A DNA stretch of 26,234 nt from JANNRA01 sp031401035 (GCA_031401035.1 JANNRA010000137.1:1-26234), one strand, 5' to 3'; positions 13,604-23,984 are shown, numbered from the stretch's first letter. The notes: generated by a model not told the origin, from the letters alone. Made by a program: numbers and translations.

Positions 13604-16021
13604 TTAGTGGTAGGTCTCCATCAGGTCGATCACATCGAGGGCCCGCATCCGCTCGAAGACGCAGCGTTTGACCTCTTTGACGGTGTCGCAGGCAAGCGCC
13701 TCGGCGGCGACGGTCGCCGCCTCCGTGATGTCGATCGAGCGGATCAGGCGCTTGATGACCGGGACGAAGAAGCCGCTCATGCTCAGGTCGCGCAGGCCCA
13801 TGCCGATGAGGACCAGGGTACAGGCGGGATCGGCGGCCATTTCGCCGCACAGCGACACCGGCTTGCCGGCGGCGTCGGCCACCCGCACCACCGCGGCGAG
13901 GGCGCGCAGCACCGCCGGGTGCAGCGGCTCGTAGAGCGAGGCGACCTTGCGGTTGTTGCGGTCGACGGCGAGCAGGTACTGGATCAGGTCGTTGGTGCCG
14001 AGGCTGAAGAAATCGACTTCTTCGATGAAACGGTCGGCGAGCTGCACCGCCGAGGGCACCTCGACCATCATGCCGATCGGGATGGCGTCGTCGAAGGGTA
14101 GCCCCTCGCGGCGCAACTCCTCCTTCGCCTCCTCGACCAGCTCCTTGCTGCGCCGCACCTCTTCGAGGCTGGAGATCATCGGCAGCATGATGCGCAGGCC
14201 GCCGCCCGCGCTGGCGCGCAGGATGGAGCGCAACTGGGTCTTGAAGACGCCCGACAGCTCGAGCGAGACGCGGATCGAGCGCCAGCCGAGGAACGGGTTC
14301 TGCTCCTCGGGGATGTGCAGGTAGGGCGGATACTTGTCGGCGCCGAGGTCGAGGGTGCGGACGGTCAGCGGCAGCCCGCACGCGGCCTCGACGACGCGCT
14401 CGTACAGCATCACCTGCTCGGCTTCGGTGAGAAAGTCGCGGTGGCTGAGGAAGGCGATCTCGGTGCGGTACAGTCCGACCCGGTCGGCGCCGTGCCGCAG
14501 TGCCAGCGGTAGGTCGCCGAGCAGGCCGATGTTGGCGCCGAGCATGATGCGGCAGCCGTCGCGCGTTGCCGCCGGCAGCTCGCGCAAGCTGTCGAGCTCG
14601 CGGTTGAAGGCGGCGTACTCGTCCTTCAGCCGGCTGTACTCGCGCAGCACATCGCCGCTCGGATGAACGTAGACGGTGCCGGAATTGCCGTCGACGATGA
14701 GGTGCACGCCCTCGTGGATCTCTTCCAGGCGCTCGACGCCGACGACGGTGGGAATCTCGAGCGACTTGGCGAGAATCGAGGCGTGCGATGTCGCCCCACC
14801 GGCGCCCATGACGATACCCTTCAACTGCTCGGGCTCGATCAGCAGGATCTCGGACAGCGTCAGCTCGTCGGCCACCAGGACCACGGCGGTGGCGAACGAG
14901 CGGTCGCGTTCGGCGACGCCGAGCAGGTTGCGCAGGGCGCGCTGGCCGATGTCCTTGATGTCGACGGCGCGCTCCTGCAGGTATGGGTCGGCGAGTTGCC
15001 GGAACTCCGCCACCATCGCCGAGACGACGCGTTCGAGCCCCACCTCGGCGCTGGCGCCGTCGGCGATCTCACCCTCGACGCGGTCGAGGAAACTGCGATC
15101 GGTGAGCATCAGCTGCTGCGCATCGAACAGCGCCGCATCGATCTCCGGAAACGAGCGCTGCACGCGCGCCTTCAAGCGTCCGACCTCCTGCACCGAGGCC
15201 TCCACCGCGGCGTGAAAGCGCGTCAGTTCCTTGCGCGTCGCGCGCGGCTTGCGCGGCGGGATGGTGGCGAAGCTGACGGCGGGTTCGAGGCGGTGGGCGC
15301 GGCCGATGCCAAAGCCCGGCGCCGCCGGGACGCCGACCAGCCGCACCGCCGTGACCTCCGCCTCCTGCTGTGCCGACGGCTGCGCGCGCTCATAGGCCTG
15401 CAGCTTCTTGATCGCGTCGAGCATGCGCTGCTGGTAGCCGCGCCGTTCTTCCTCCTTGTGCTCGAGGCTGGCGAGCAGACGCAGCTGGACGATGAGGCCG
15501 CCGACCGGCACGGCGACGGCCTTCATCAGGCGCACCTCGTCGCGCGTGAAGCGCCGGCGCCGCGAGGTCTGCACGACCAGCACGCCGAGCGCCTCGCGGC
15601 GGTCGATGATGGGAACGCCGAGGAAGGAGTGGTAGCGCTCCTCGCCGGTCTCGGGGAAGTACTTGTAGCGCGGGTGGGCGAGCGCATCGATCGCCATCAC
15701 CGGCTCGCCCTTCTCGATGGCGAAGCCGGTCAGGCCCTCCTCGACGCCCATGCTGACGGCGCTGACGGCGGTCGGGTCGAGGCCGCGCGTGACCACCATG
15801 TGCAGGCGCTTGGCCTCCGCGTCGTAGCGGTAGACCGAGCACACCTCCATGTCGAGGCGCTGGGCGACCAGATCGACGATGCGCTCGAGCGTGCCGCGCA
15901 GGTCGCCCGACTCGCCGATCAGCGTGCCGATCGCCTCGAGCAGCAGCAGGCCACGGCCGCGGCCGCGCCCGTTCTCGTCGGGCCGGCCCGCCCGCGCCGC
16001 CTCGGTGAGAGCGCGTACCAT
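13604..16021 (-). CDS. ptsP: PtsP: GAF domain fused to phosphoenolpyruvate-protein phosphotransferase (PTS enzyme I, nitrogen type)
   Basis: An 805-residue protein from the ATG at 16021; a TTG at 16072, 10 bases after the DUF493 stop, would add 17 residues and cannot be excluded since neither start has a clear ribosome site. Residues about 24-183 are a GAF sensor (VCSVYRYD, GLDP, GLTGFAIEKGEPV, HPRYKYFPETGEERYHSFLG, VPIIDRREALGVLVVQ). Then come the enzyme I N-domain, the phospho-His loop GGATSHASILAKS (His413), GLYRTEIAFLSHRDFLTEAEQ, the PEP-binding barrel and the Cys signature SLCGEMAAD. It takes phosphate from PEP and passes it to an HPr-type protein of the nitrogen PTS; in other bacteria the GAF domain senses glutamine and 2-oxoglutarate. 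No HPr or EIIA gene is in the window. A short gap to the upstream DUF493 gene suggests cotranscription. Confidence 0.95.
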   Translation of the reverse strand: MVRALTEAARAGRPDENGRGRGRGLLLLEAIGTLIGESGDLRGTLERIVDLVAQRLDMEVCSVYRYDAEAKRLHMVVTRGLDPTAVSAVSMGVEEGLTGFAIEKGEPVMAIDALAHPRYKYFPETGEERYHSFLGVPIIDRREALGVLVVQTSRRRRFTRDEVRLMKAVAVPVGGLIVQLRLLASLEHKEEERRGYQQRMLDAIKKLQAYERAQPSAQQEAEVTAVRLVGVPAAPGFGIGRAHRLEPAVSFATIPPRKPRATRKELTRFHAAVEASVQEVGRLKARVQRSFPEIDAALFDAQQLMLTDRSFLDRVEGEIADGASAEVGLERVVSAMVAEFRQLADPYLQERAVDIKDIGQRALRNLLGVAERDRSFATAVVLVADELTLSEILLIEPEQLKGIVMGAGGATSHASILAKSLEIPTVVGVERLEEIHEGVHLIVDGNSGTVYVHPSGDVLREYSRLKDEYAAFNRELDSLRELPAATRDGCRIMLGANIGLLGDLPLALRHGADRVGLYRTEIAFLSHRDFLTEAEQVMLYERVVEAACGLPLTVRTLDLGADKYPPYLHIPEEQNPFLGWRSIRVSLELSGVFKTQLRSILRASAGGGLRIMLPMISSLEEVRRSKELVEEAKEELRREGLPFDDAIPIGMMVEVPSAVQLADRFIEEVDFFSLGTNDLIQYLLAVDRNNRKVASLYEPLHPAVLRALAAVVRVADAAGKPVSLCGEMAADPACTLVLIGMGLRDLSMSGFFVPVIKRLIRSIDITEAATVAAEALACDTVKEVKRCVFERMRALDVIDLMETYH

Positions 16022-16082
16022 GGTGGGGTCGATTGCCGGCAAGGGTATAGCCGAGGCCGCCGACGGCAACAATGATGCTTCG

Positions 16083-16349
16083 TCAAATGTAGAGCAGGAC
16101 TTCCGGCTCCGCCTTGAGCTGCGCGTAGACGGTCTCCAGCTGCCCCTGCGCCTCGACCCACAGGACGATGGTGACGCTCAGATAGCCGCCCTGGTGGGAG
16201 GCGCGCACCGACACGGCCTGCGCCGGCACCGGCCCGAGCGTCGCCGCGAGGATCGCCGTGATGCGTCCGACCAGCGTCGGCGAGGCACGCCCGAAGATCT
16301 TGAACGTGTACTCGCCGGGAAACGGCTGCAGCGGACCCGCCTCGCTCAT
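16083..16349 (-). CDS. DUF493 (YbeD-like) family protein
   Basis: An 88-residue protein of typical length for the DUF493/YbeD family. The ATG at 16349 has AGGAGAG about 6 bases upstream. Family features are FPGEYTFKIFGRAS near the N-terminus, an alpha/beta ferredoxin-like ACT-type layout, then SVRASHQGGYLSVTIVLWV, and a C-terminus ending LKAEPEVLLYI (family members usually end in a similar V-x-x-x-L motif). YbeD lies next to lipoate genes in enterobacteria and its role is not settled. Here it precedes ptsP by a few bases, a different context, which may hint at a regulatory role in nitrogen or PTS signalling; that is inference. Confidence 0.85.
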   Translation of the reverse strand: MSEAGPLQPFPGEYTFKIFGRASPTLVGRITAILAATLGPVPAQAVSVRASHQGGYLSVTIVLWVEAQGQLETVYAQLKAEPEVLLYI

Positions 16350-16461
16350 CGGTCGCTCTCCTCAGGCGCGGGCCGGACCGACACCGGCCGGAGCCGGCGC
16401 TGGCAGGGGTTCGTCGCTGCGCACGGCTGGAGTCTACGTGGCGCGGGGCGCGGCGGCCACC

Positions 16462-16495
16462 CGGCGGCGGCGGCGGCGGCGCGGGCGCGCGCGCA
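16462..16495. repeat. CGG and GC simple-sequence tract in an intergenic spacer
   Basis: Six CGG units (16462-16480) are followed by an alternating GC run. It lies between the hybrid kinase stop and the DUF493 gene. The 164-base spacer holds nothing else clear apart from a small hairpin (GCCGG, CCGGC near 16370-16390). It is probably low-complexity drift in GC-rich DNA. Confidence 0.6.
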
Positions 16496-16513
16496 GTGAG
16501 CGCGGGCGGCGGA

Positions 16514-17632
16514 CTACGCCGGCAGGCGCAGCCGCACCGTCGAACCCTGCCCCGGCGTGCTCTCGATGCTCACCGTGCCAGCATGCGCCGCGGCGATGCC
16601 GCGCACGGTGGCGAGGCCGAGACCGAGGCCGCGGGCGCCGAAGGCGAAGCGGCCGGAGCCGTGCCAGAGCAGCTCGCCGCCGGCGCCCGAGAACGGCTCG
16701 AACGCCCCGGCGAGTTGGGCCGCGGTCATGCCGACGCCGCTGTCGCCGACGGCGAGCTCGGCCCAGGCGCCGTCGCGACGCGCCGCCACGGTGATGCGAC
16801 CGCCGTCGGGCGTGGCGCGCACGGCGTTGCTGAGCAGCGCCGCCAGCGCCTGCGCGAGCCAATGGGCGTCGCCCGGCGCCGTCACCGCGCCCGCCGCGAG
16901 GGCGATGGTCAGGCGGCGCTCGCGCGCCGCGGCGCGCACCGCCGCCACCGCCGCCGCCGCCAGCTGCTGGAGATCGGTCGGCGCCGGCCGCAGCGTCAGG
17001 GCCCGCGCCCCGACGCGCGCCCCGGTGTGCAGCTGCGCGGCGCCGCGCGCCAGCCACTCGGCGGCGCGCTCGGCGAGATCGAGCCATGGCGCCGCGGCGT
17101 CGGGCATGCCGTCGCGCAGCAGCGCCAGGGCGTTCAGCAGCAAGTGCAGGGGTGTGCCGAGTTCGTGCGCCGCCAGCGTCAGCAGGCGCGTCTTCTGCGC
17201 CGCCTCGCGCTCGGCGCGCGCGCAGGCGGCCTGCACCGCCGCCAGCAGGCGCGCGCGTTCGGCTGCCGCCTCCCAGCGCTCGAGCCCGCGCCGCACCAGC
17301 TGGCGCAGCGCCTGCGCCTCCCAGGGCTTGCAGAGCACGTGGTAGACGTGACCGCGGTTGATCGCATCGAGCAGGACCTCGGTCTCGGCGAACCCGGTCA
17401 GGACGATGCGGATGACGGCCGGATGGCGCGTGATCGTCTCGGCGAGGAAGGCGGCGCCGGTCATGCCCGGCATGCGGTGGTCGGTGACCACCAGCGCCAC
17501 CGGCTCGGTCGCCATCACCGCCAGCGCCTCGGCGCCAGATCCGGCGGTGAGGACGCGCCAGTCCTCCGCCAGCGCCCGGCGCATGGCGCGCTGATTGGCG
17601 GGCTCGTCGTCGACGGCGAGGACCGTGTGCAT
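16514..17632 (-). CDS. Hybrid sensor: N-terminal response-regulator receiver plus histidine kinase
   Basis: A 372-residue cytoplasmic protein. The start at 17632 places HTVLAVDDEPANQ directly at the N-terminus as in receiver domains; no ribosome site is visible and a small hairpin (17636-17653) abuts the ATG, so the start is tentative. The receiver covers residues 1-120 with acidic pocket D8/D9, phosphoacceptor D51 (VVTDHRMPG) and K102 (CKPW). The HisKA part has H156 in AAHELGTPL, with Gly where Arg is usual (HELRTPL). The ATPase part shows an N box (LSNAVRATPDGG), G1 (VGDSGVGM) and G2 (ARGLGLGLATV). The VLTGF and CKPW layout resembles the receivers of HD-GYP and RpfG-like regulators. There is no membrane segment, so input must come by phosphotransfer to the receiver. 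It stands alone with no partner regulator nearby. Confidence 0.88.
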   Translation of the reverse strand: MHTVLAVDDEPANQRAMRRALAEDWRVLTAGSGAEALAVMATEPVALVVTDHRMPGMTGAAFLAETITRHPAVIRIVLTGFAETEVLLDAINRGHVYHVLCKPWEAQALRQLVRRGLERWEAAAERARLLAAVQAACARAEREAAQKTRLLTLAAHELGTPLHLLLNALALLRDGMPDAAAPWLDLAERAAEWLARGAAQLHTGARVGARALTLRPAPTDLQQLAAAAVAAVRAAARERRLTIALAAGAVTAPGDAHWLAQALAALLSNAVRATPDGGRITVAARRDGAWAELAVGDSGVGMTAAQLAGAFEPFSGAGGELLWHGSGRFAFGARGLGLGLATVRGIAAAHAGTVSIESTPGQGSTVRLRLPA

Positions 17633-17635
17633 GGA

Positions 17636-17653
17636 GGCGGTGGTAGAACCGCC
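17636..17653. repeat. Small hairpin abutting the hybrid kinase start
   Basis: GGCGGT (17636-17641) and ACCGCC (17648-17653) pair with a 6-base loop, four bases upstream of the ATG at 17632 on the minus strand, exactly where a ribosome site would be expected. It could limit initiation, or the true start may differ. Confidence 0.35.
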
Positions 17654-17765
17654 CGCGGCAACGGGCAATCGGCGCGGCGAGTGGTTCCCCCGCATGGATT
17701 GCGGGAGAGCCGTGCGGTGAAGCCTACGCGGCGTCGCCCCGGTCACTGCCTCCCGTGCCGAGATG

Positions 17766-17836
17766 CCCGAGTAGGGCGCGCAGCGCCCGTATCGAGGGCC
17801 TGCCCCTCGATACGCCGCCTGCGGCGGCTACTCGGG
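17766..17836. repeat. 71-nt cloverleaf REP/BIME-like element with inverted GTAG ends
   Basis: A perfect four-way junction without unpaired junction bases. The outer stem is CCCGAGTAG (17766-17774) with CTACTCGGG (17828-17836). Inside it are arm 1 (17775-17787, GGCGC-GCA-GCGCC), arm 2 (17788-17814, an 11-bp stem CGTATCGAGGG with a 5-base loop) and arm 3 (17815-17827, CCGCC-TGC-GGCGG). Arms 1 and 3 with the GTAG next to each are two inverted REP units, the arrangement of REPs mobilised by RAYT (TnpA-REP) transposases. It lies between the hybrid kinase and the RND pump gene. No RAYT gene is in the window. Confidence 0.75.
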
Positions 17837-17870
17837 GCCTTCGGCTTGCACTCGTGGGCAAAGCCCGCTG

Positions 17871-17915
17871 CTACCCTTCGCCCGCAAGGGCGGCGGGAGA
17901 GGGAACTCGGCGGCG
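17871..17915. repeat. Repeat-derived tail at the end of the RND pump gene
   Basis: The segment contains the word GCGGGAGAGGGA, also present in the palindrome at 6107-6210, opposed by CCCTTCGCCCGC as an imperfect hairpin arm. It encodes the last residues (VPSPAALAGEG) and the TAG stop of the RND pump. Such PSPxxLAGEG tails commonly mark coding sequence that runs into an intergenic repeat. Confidence 0.5.
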
Positions 17916-20900
17916 CGCCCGCAGGCGCTCGATCGCCACGTACGTCGGCGGCACGACGAGGAAGGTCAGCACCGTCGAGAACGCCATGCCGCCGGCCACC
18001 GCGATACCGAGCGGCGCGCGCGCCTCGCCGCCGGCGCCGGAGCCGAGGGCGATCGGCAGGATGCCGACGATGGTCGCCAGCGCGGTCATCAGGATCGGTC
18101 GGAAGCGCGTCCGCGACGCCTCCCAGGTCGCCTCCACCAGCTCCACCCCCTGCTCGCGCAGCTGGTTGGCGAACTCGACGATGAGGATCGAGTTCTTCGT
18201 CACCAGCCCGACGAGCATGACCAGGCCGATCTGACTGAACAGGTTCAAGGTGGCGCCGGCGAGCAACAGGGTCACCAGGGCGCCGGTGAACGACAGCGCC
18301 ACCGCCACCAGGATGGTGACCGGGTGGATGAAGCTCTCGAACTGCGCCGCCAGCACCAGGTAGATCACCACCACGGCCAGCACGTAGGCGAAGAGCAGCG
18401 CGTTGCCTGATTCGAAGAAGTCCTCCGACTCACCGGCGAAGGTGTAGCGGTAGCCCTCGCCCGGCGGCAGCACCTCGTCGGCGATGGCGCGCAGCTGTTC
18501 GATGGCGCCGCCGAGCGGTACACCCTGGGCGAGAGAGGCGCTGACGGTCGCCGAGCGCAGGCGGTCGAAGTGCGGCAGCCCGCGCGGTGCGACCGTCTCG
18601 GTGGCGGTGACCACCGAGGCCAGCGGGATCAGTCCCCCGGACCCGCCGCGCACGTAGACGCCGTACAGATCGCGCGGGTTGGAGCGCCCGGGGCGGGCGA
18701 GCTGGGCGATGACGTCGTAGGTTTCGCCGCCGAGTTTGAAGGTCGTCAGATCGAGGCCGCCGAAGAGGATCTGCAGCGTGCGGGCGATCTCGCGCACCGA
18801 GACGCCGAGGTCGCTGGCGCGGTCGCGGTCGATGCGGACCTCGATCTGCGGCTTGTTGAGCAGCAGGTCGGTCTGCAGGTTCACCAGGCCGGGAATGGCG
18901 CGGGCGCGACGGATGATCTCGTTGGCGTACTGCGCCAGCCGGGCGACGTCGGGGCCCTGCACGACGAGCGAGATCGGCGCCAGACTGGCATCGTTGCTGA
19001 GCGCCGGCAGATTGGCCGGGAAGACCGTCATGCCGCCGATGGCGCTCAGGCGCTGGCGCAGCTCGTCGACGACCTCCATCTGCGTGCGCGTGCGCTCCTC
19101 CCACGGCGTCATGTTGGCGAACAGGCCTGCCTCGTTGACGAGGCCCGGCGTGCCGACGCCGAGCGCGACGACCGAGAAGGCGCGGTCGATCTCGGGGTAC
19201 TCGAGGACGATCGCCTCGACGGCGCGCTGATAGCGGTCGGTGTAGTCGATGGTGCTGCCCTCGGGCGCGCGCGAGAGGATGCGCAGTCCGGCGCGGTCGG
19301 CCTGGGGGATGAACTCGCGCTCGATGACGCGCAGCAGCAGCACGCCCGCCGCCACCCAGACGATGCCGGCGAGAATCGGCCAGGTGGCGTGCGTCAGGAG
19401 CGGCCGCAGCACGCGCCCATAGCCCGACACCAGCCCGTCGACGGCCCGGCCGAGGACCCGGCGCAGCCCGCGCTCCTCGCCGCCGTGGCGCAGGATGCGC
19501 GCGCACATCATCGGCGACAGCGTCAGGGCGACGAACCCCGAGATCGCCACCGCGGCGGCGACGGTGATGCCGAACTCGCGGAACAGCAGGCCGGTCTTGT
19601 CGCTCAGGAAGGCGAGGGGCAGGAAGACGGCGATGGTCGATACCGTCGAGGCGATGACGGCGAACGAGATCTCCGCCATGCCACGCTGCGCCGCTTCCAT
19701 CGGCGGCGTCCCCATTTCCACCCAGCGCATGATGTTCTCGAGCACGACGATGGCGTCGTCGACGACCAGGCCGATGGCCAGCGTCAGCCCCATCAGCGTC
19801 AGGGTGTTGATCGAGAAGCCGAGGAAGTAGAGCACCGCGAAGGTGCCGATGAGCGAGATCGGGATGGCGACGGTGGGGATCAGCGTCGCCCGAAACGACC
19901 GCAGGAAGAGGAAGATGACGACGACGACGAGGGCGATCGCCTCGAGGATGGACGCGCGGACGTCGCCGAGCGAGCGTTCGATGAAAATCGAGGTGTCGAA
20001 GGCGGTGTCGATGCGCAAGCCGGCCGGCAGGGCGGCGCGGATGGCCTCGGCTTCGGCCTGGATCGCCGCCGCCACATCGAGCGTGTTGGCGGTCGACTGC
20101 TTGACGATGCCGAGCCCGATGGCTGGCTTGCCGTTGAAGCGCACCAGCTTGCGCTCGTCCTCCGGGCCGACCTCGACCTGTGCGACGTCGCGCAGGCGCA
20201 CCGCCGTGCCGTCGATGACGGCGATCGTCAGGGCACCGTAATCCGGCGCCGTCGACAGCTCGCCGAGGGTGCGGACGGTGAACTCCCTGTCCTGCCCCTC
20301 GACGCGACCGGACGGGATGTCGACGTTCTCACGCTGCAACGCGGCGGAGATATCGTCGATGGTGAGGTTGTGGGCGGCGAGGCGCGAGTTGTCGATCCAC
20401 ACCCGCATCGAGTAGCGCCGCTCGCCGGCGATGATCACCTCGGAGACGCCCGGCAGCTTGGCGAGACGGTCCTGGATCTGCCGTTCGGCGAGGGTCGAGA
20501 GCTCGAGTTGCGAGGCGCCGGCGCCCGACAGCGCCAGCCACATGATCGGGCTCGCGTCGGCGTCGCGCTTGGCGACGACCGGCTCGTCCGCCTCCTGCGG
20601 CAGCTTGTTGCGCGCCCGCGCGACGCGGTCGCGCACGTCGTTGGCGGCCTCGTCGACGTTGCGCCCGAGGTCGAACTCGACGGTGATCTGCGACACCTGC
20701 TCGCGACTGAGCGAGGTGATGTGCCGCACGCCCTCGATGGCGATGAGCTGGTCCTCGAGCGGCTGTGTCACGGAGGTCTCGATGACCTCCGGCGCGGCAC
20801 CCGGCAGCACCGTCGTCACCGCCACCACCGGTGGATCGACGTCGGGGTACTCGCGGTTCGGCAGGCGGCCGACGGCGATGACGCCGAGGAGCATGATGAC

Positions 20901-20957
20901 GAGCGACATGACGGTCGAGAGGACCGGCCGCTCGATGCAGACCTGCGAGAGCTTCAC
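17871..20957 (-). CDS. RND-family efflux transporter, inner-membrane pump (AcrB/MexB-type)
   Basis: A 1028-residue protein, normal for the HAE-1 group of RND pumps. It starts at the GTG at 20957, which overlaps the stop of the membrane-fusion gene in a GTGA, so translation is coupled. It begins KLSQVCIERPVLSTVMSLVIMLLG (transmembrane helix 1), followed by the porter domain (LPNREYPDVDPPVV). The proton-relay region in helix 4 is GLVVDDAIVVLEN with the paired Asp, and helix 10 carries the partner Lys in VGLVTKNSILIVEFANQ. Twelve helices in two repeats are evident. It would export hydrophobic or amphiphilic compounds using the proton gradient, with the lipoprotein partner upstream and an outer-membrane channel encoded elsewhere, since no TolC-type gene is in the window. 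The last residues appear repeat-derived (see 17871-17915), while the pump itself looks intact. Confidence 0.95.
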   Translation of the reverse strand: MKLSQVCIERPVLSTVMSLVIMLLGVIAVGRLPNREYPDVDPPVVAVTTVLPGAAPEVIETSVTQPLEDQLIAIEGVRHITSLSREQVSQITVEFDLGRNVDEAANDVRDRVARARNKLPQEADEPVVAKRDADASPIMWLALSGAGASQLELSTLAERQIQDRLAKLPGVSEVIIAGERRYSMRVWIDNSRLAAHNLTIDDISAALQRENVDIPSGRVEGQDREFTVRTLGELSTAPDYGALTIAVIDGTAVRLRDVAQVEVGPEDERKLVRFNGKPAIGLGIVKQSTANTLDVAAAIQAEAEAIRAALPAGLRIDTAFDTSIFIERSLGDVRASILEAIALVVVVIFLFLRSFRATLIPTVAIPISLIGTFAVLYFLGFSINTLTLMGLTLAIGLVVDDAIVVLENIMRWVEMGTPPMEAAQRGMAEISFAVIASTVSTIAVFLPLAFLSDKTGLLFREFGITVAAAVAISGFVALTLSPMMCARILRHGGEERGLRRVLGRAVDGLVSGYGRVLRPLLTHATWPILAGIVWVAAGVLLLRVIEREFIPQADRAGLRILSRAPEGSTIDYTDRYQRAVEAIVLEYPEIDRAFSVVALGVGTPGLVNEAGLFANMTPWEERTRTQMEVVDELRQRLSAIGGMTVFPANLPALSNDASLAPISLVVQGPDVARLAQYANEIIRRARAIPGLVNLQTDLLLNKPQIEVRIDRDRASDLGVSVREIARTLQILFGGLDLTTFKLGGETYDVIAQLARPGRSNPRDLYGVYVRGGSGGLIPLASVVTATETVAPRGLPHFDRLRSATVSASLAQGVPLGGAIEQLRAIADEVLPPGEGYRYTFAGESEDFFESGNALLFAYVLAVVVIYLVLAAQFESFIHPVTILVAVALSFTGALVTLLLAGATLNLFSQIGLVMLVGLVTKNSILIVEFANQLREQGVELVEATWEASRTRFRPILMTALATIVGILPIALGSGAGGEARAPLGIAVAGGMAFSTVLTFLVVPPTYVAIERLRARRRVPSPAALAGEG

Positions 20958-22079
20958 TGCCCCGATCCGGCCGTGCCGCCCGGCGCGGCCGCCGCCGGCG
21001 CCCGCGCGGTGGGCGAACTCGCCTGCAGCGGCGCCGCCTCCTGCACCGTCGCCCCAGCCACCACTTTGTGCGTCCCCGCCGAGACGACGCGGTCGCCGGC
21101 GCTCAGCCCGCGCCTCACCTCGACGCGCCCCGCCTGGCGGATGCCGAGCGCCACCGGCACGCGCTCCGCCTGCTGGTCGGCGCCGACGCGCCAGACGAAG
21201 ACGCCGTCGACGTCGTAGGCGACCGCCGACTCGGGCACCACCAGCGCGTCGGCGTGGGTGGCGATCTCGAGGCGGATGTTGGCGAACATCCCGGGCTTCA
21301 ATCGATGCTCGGCATTCGGCACGAAGGCCTTCAGCGACAGACGGCGATTCAACGCATCGAGGGTCGGGGACACATAGTAGACCTGCCCGGGAAAGGTCTC
21401 GTTCGGGTACGGCGCCACGGCGATGCCCACCTCGCTGCCGTCGCGCGCCAGCGCCAGCGCCGCCTCGGGTACCGTGAACAGCAGGCGCAGGCGCGCCACG
21501 GCGTCGATACGCACCAGCGGCGTCGTCTTGCTGACGCGGTCGCCAGGCGACACCTGACGGGCGCCGACGACGCCGTCGAAGGGAGCGCGGATGTGCATGC
21601 GCTCGAGCGCCACCTGGGCGAGGTCGCGCTGGGCGCGCGCCGCCTCGGCGCTGGCGACGGCGCGTTCGAGCTCCGACAGCGAGACGGTTTTCTGCGCCGC
21701 CAGCGCGCGGGCGCGGCGCAGCTCCTCCTCGGCCAGCGTCAACCGCGCCTCGGTCTCGCGCAGGCGGGCCCGCTGCTCGTCGTCGCGCAGCTCGAGCAAC
21801 AGCGTGCCTTTGGCCACCTGGTCGCCGTCCTCGAAGGCCACGTGCTCGAGCACGCCGGAGGTCTCGGCACGCAGCTCGACCGACTCCTCGGCCTCGAGCT
21901 GGCCGACCAGATCGACGATGTCGACCATGGTCTCGCGCCCCACCAGCACCACCTCGACCACCACCGGCGGCGGCCCCGAGCGCGCCGGCGCCGCCGGCGC
22001 ACCACCGCACGCGTTCAGCGCCGCCAGGGCTGCCAGCAGGATTGCCAGGGCCAGGAACGGCGCCGCGCCGGCGCCGCGC

Positions 22080-22087
<8 letters not shown>
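20954..22087 (-). CDS. RND efflux membrane-fusion (periplasmic adaptor) lipoprotein
   Basis: A 377-residue HlyD/AcrA-type adaptor. The ATG at 22087 lies within the last codons of recQ (8-base overlap). Residues 1-27 are a lipoprotein signal with lipobox ALNAC (Cys27). Visible parts are VVVEVVLVGRETMVDIVDLVG, the first half of the lipoyl domain (VELRAETSGVLEHVAFEDGDQVAKGTLLLEL), a short coiled-coil hairpin (RARLRETEARLTLAEEELRRARALAAQ to ARAQRDLAQVALE; both Glu/Arg/Ala heptads), the second lipoyl half (IRAPFDGVVGARQVSPGDRV) and a beta-barrel with LKAFVPN and LKPGMFANIRLE. It joins the inner-membrane pump to an outer-membrane channel. The C-terminus is an Ala/Pro/Gly tail. It is followed by the RND pump with a 4-base overlap, so both are made together. 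Confidence 0.93.
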
Positions 22088-23849
<1,762 letters not shown>

Positions 23850-23952
23850 GTCGCCGTCCACGTCGTGGCTCTGCCGGAGCAGGTCGCCGTCCGTTGTTGT
23901 CCGACACGCTGCCCGGCGGCGGCCGCCAAGAGAATCAGTGGGTCGGGGCTGC

Positions 23953-23984
23953 GGACGCGACTCGCAGTGTGCGACATCGCGTCC
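23953..23984. repeat. Two-part hairpin in the recQ leader region
   Basis: GGACGCGA (23953-23960) pairs with TCGCGTCC (23977-23984), and inside it TCGCA (23962-23966) pairs with TGCGA (23970-23974) around a 3-base loop. It lies in the 174-base gap between the metalloprotease stop and the recQ start. There is no T-tract on either strand, so it is not a standard terminator; it could be an operator or leader structure. Nothing else was recognised in this gap. Confidence 0.35.

Noticed and set aside
13515..14381. Upstream extension of the beta-helix protein frame into ptsP
   Set aside because: The extension is an out-of-frame reading of ptsP; the signal peptide begins at 13514.
17766..17836. Cloverleaf considered as a tRNA gene
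   Set aside because: Arm sizes (9, 5, 11 and 5 bp), absence of a 7-base anticodon loop, of a T-loop TTCRA motif and of an acceptor end rule out a tRNA; the GTAG REP pattern explains it better.
18570..21218. An 882-codon plus-strand open frame opposite the RND pump and adaptor
   Set aside because: Its composition is Arg/Asp/Gly/Ala low complexity and it mirrors conserved RND motifs on the other strand; it is a GC-bias shadow.
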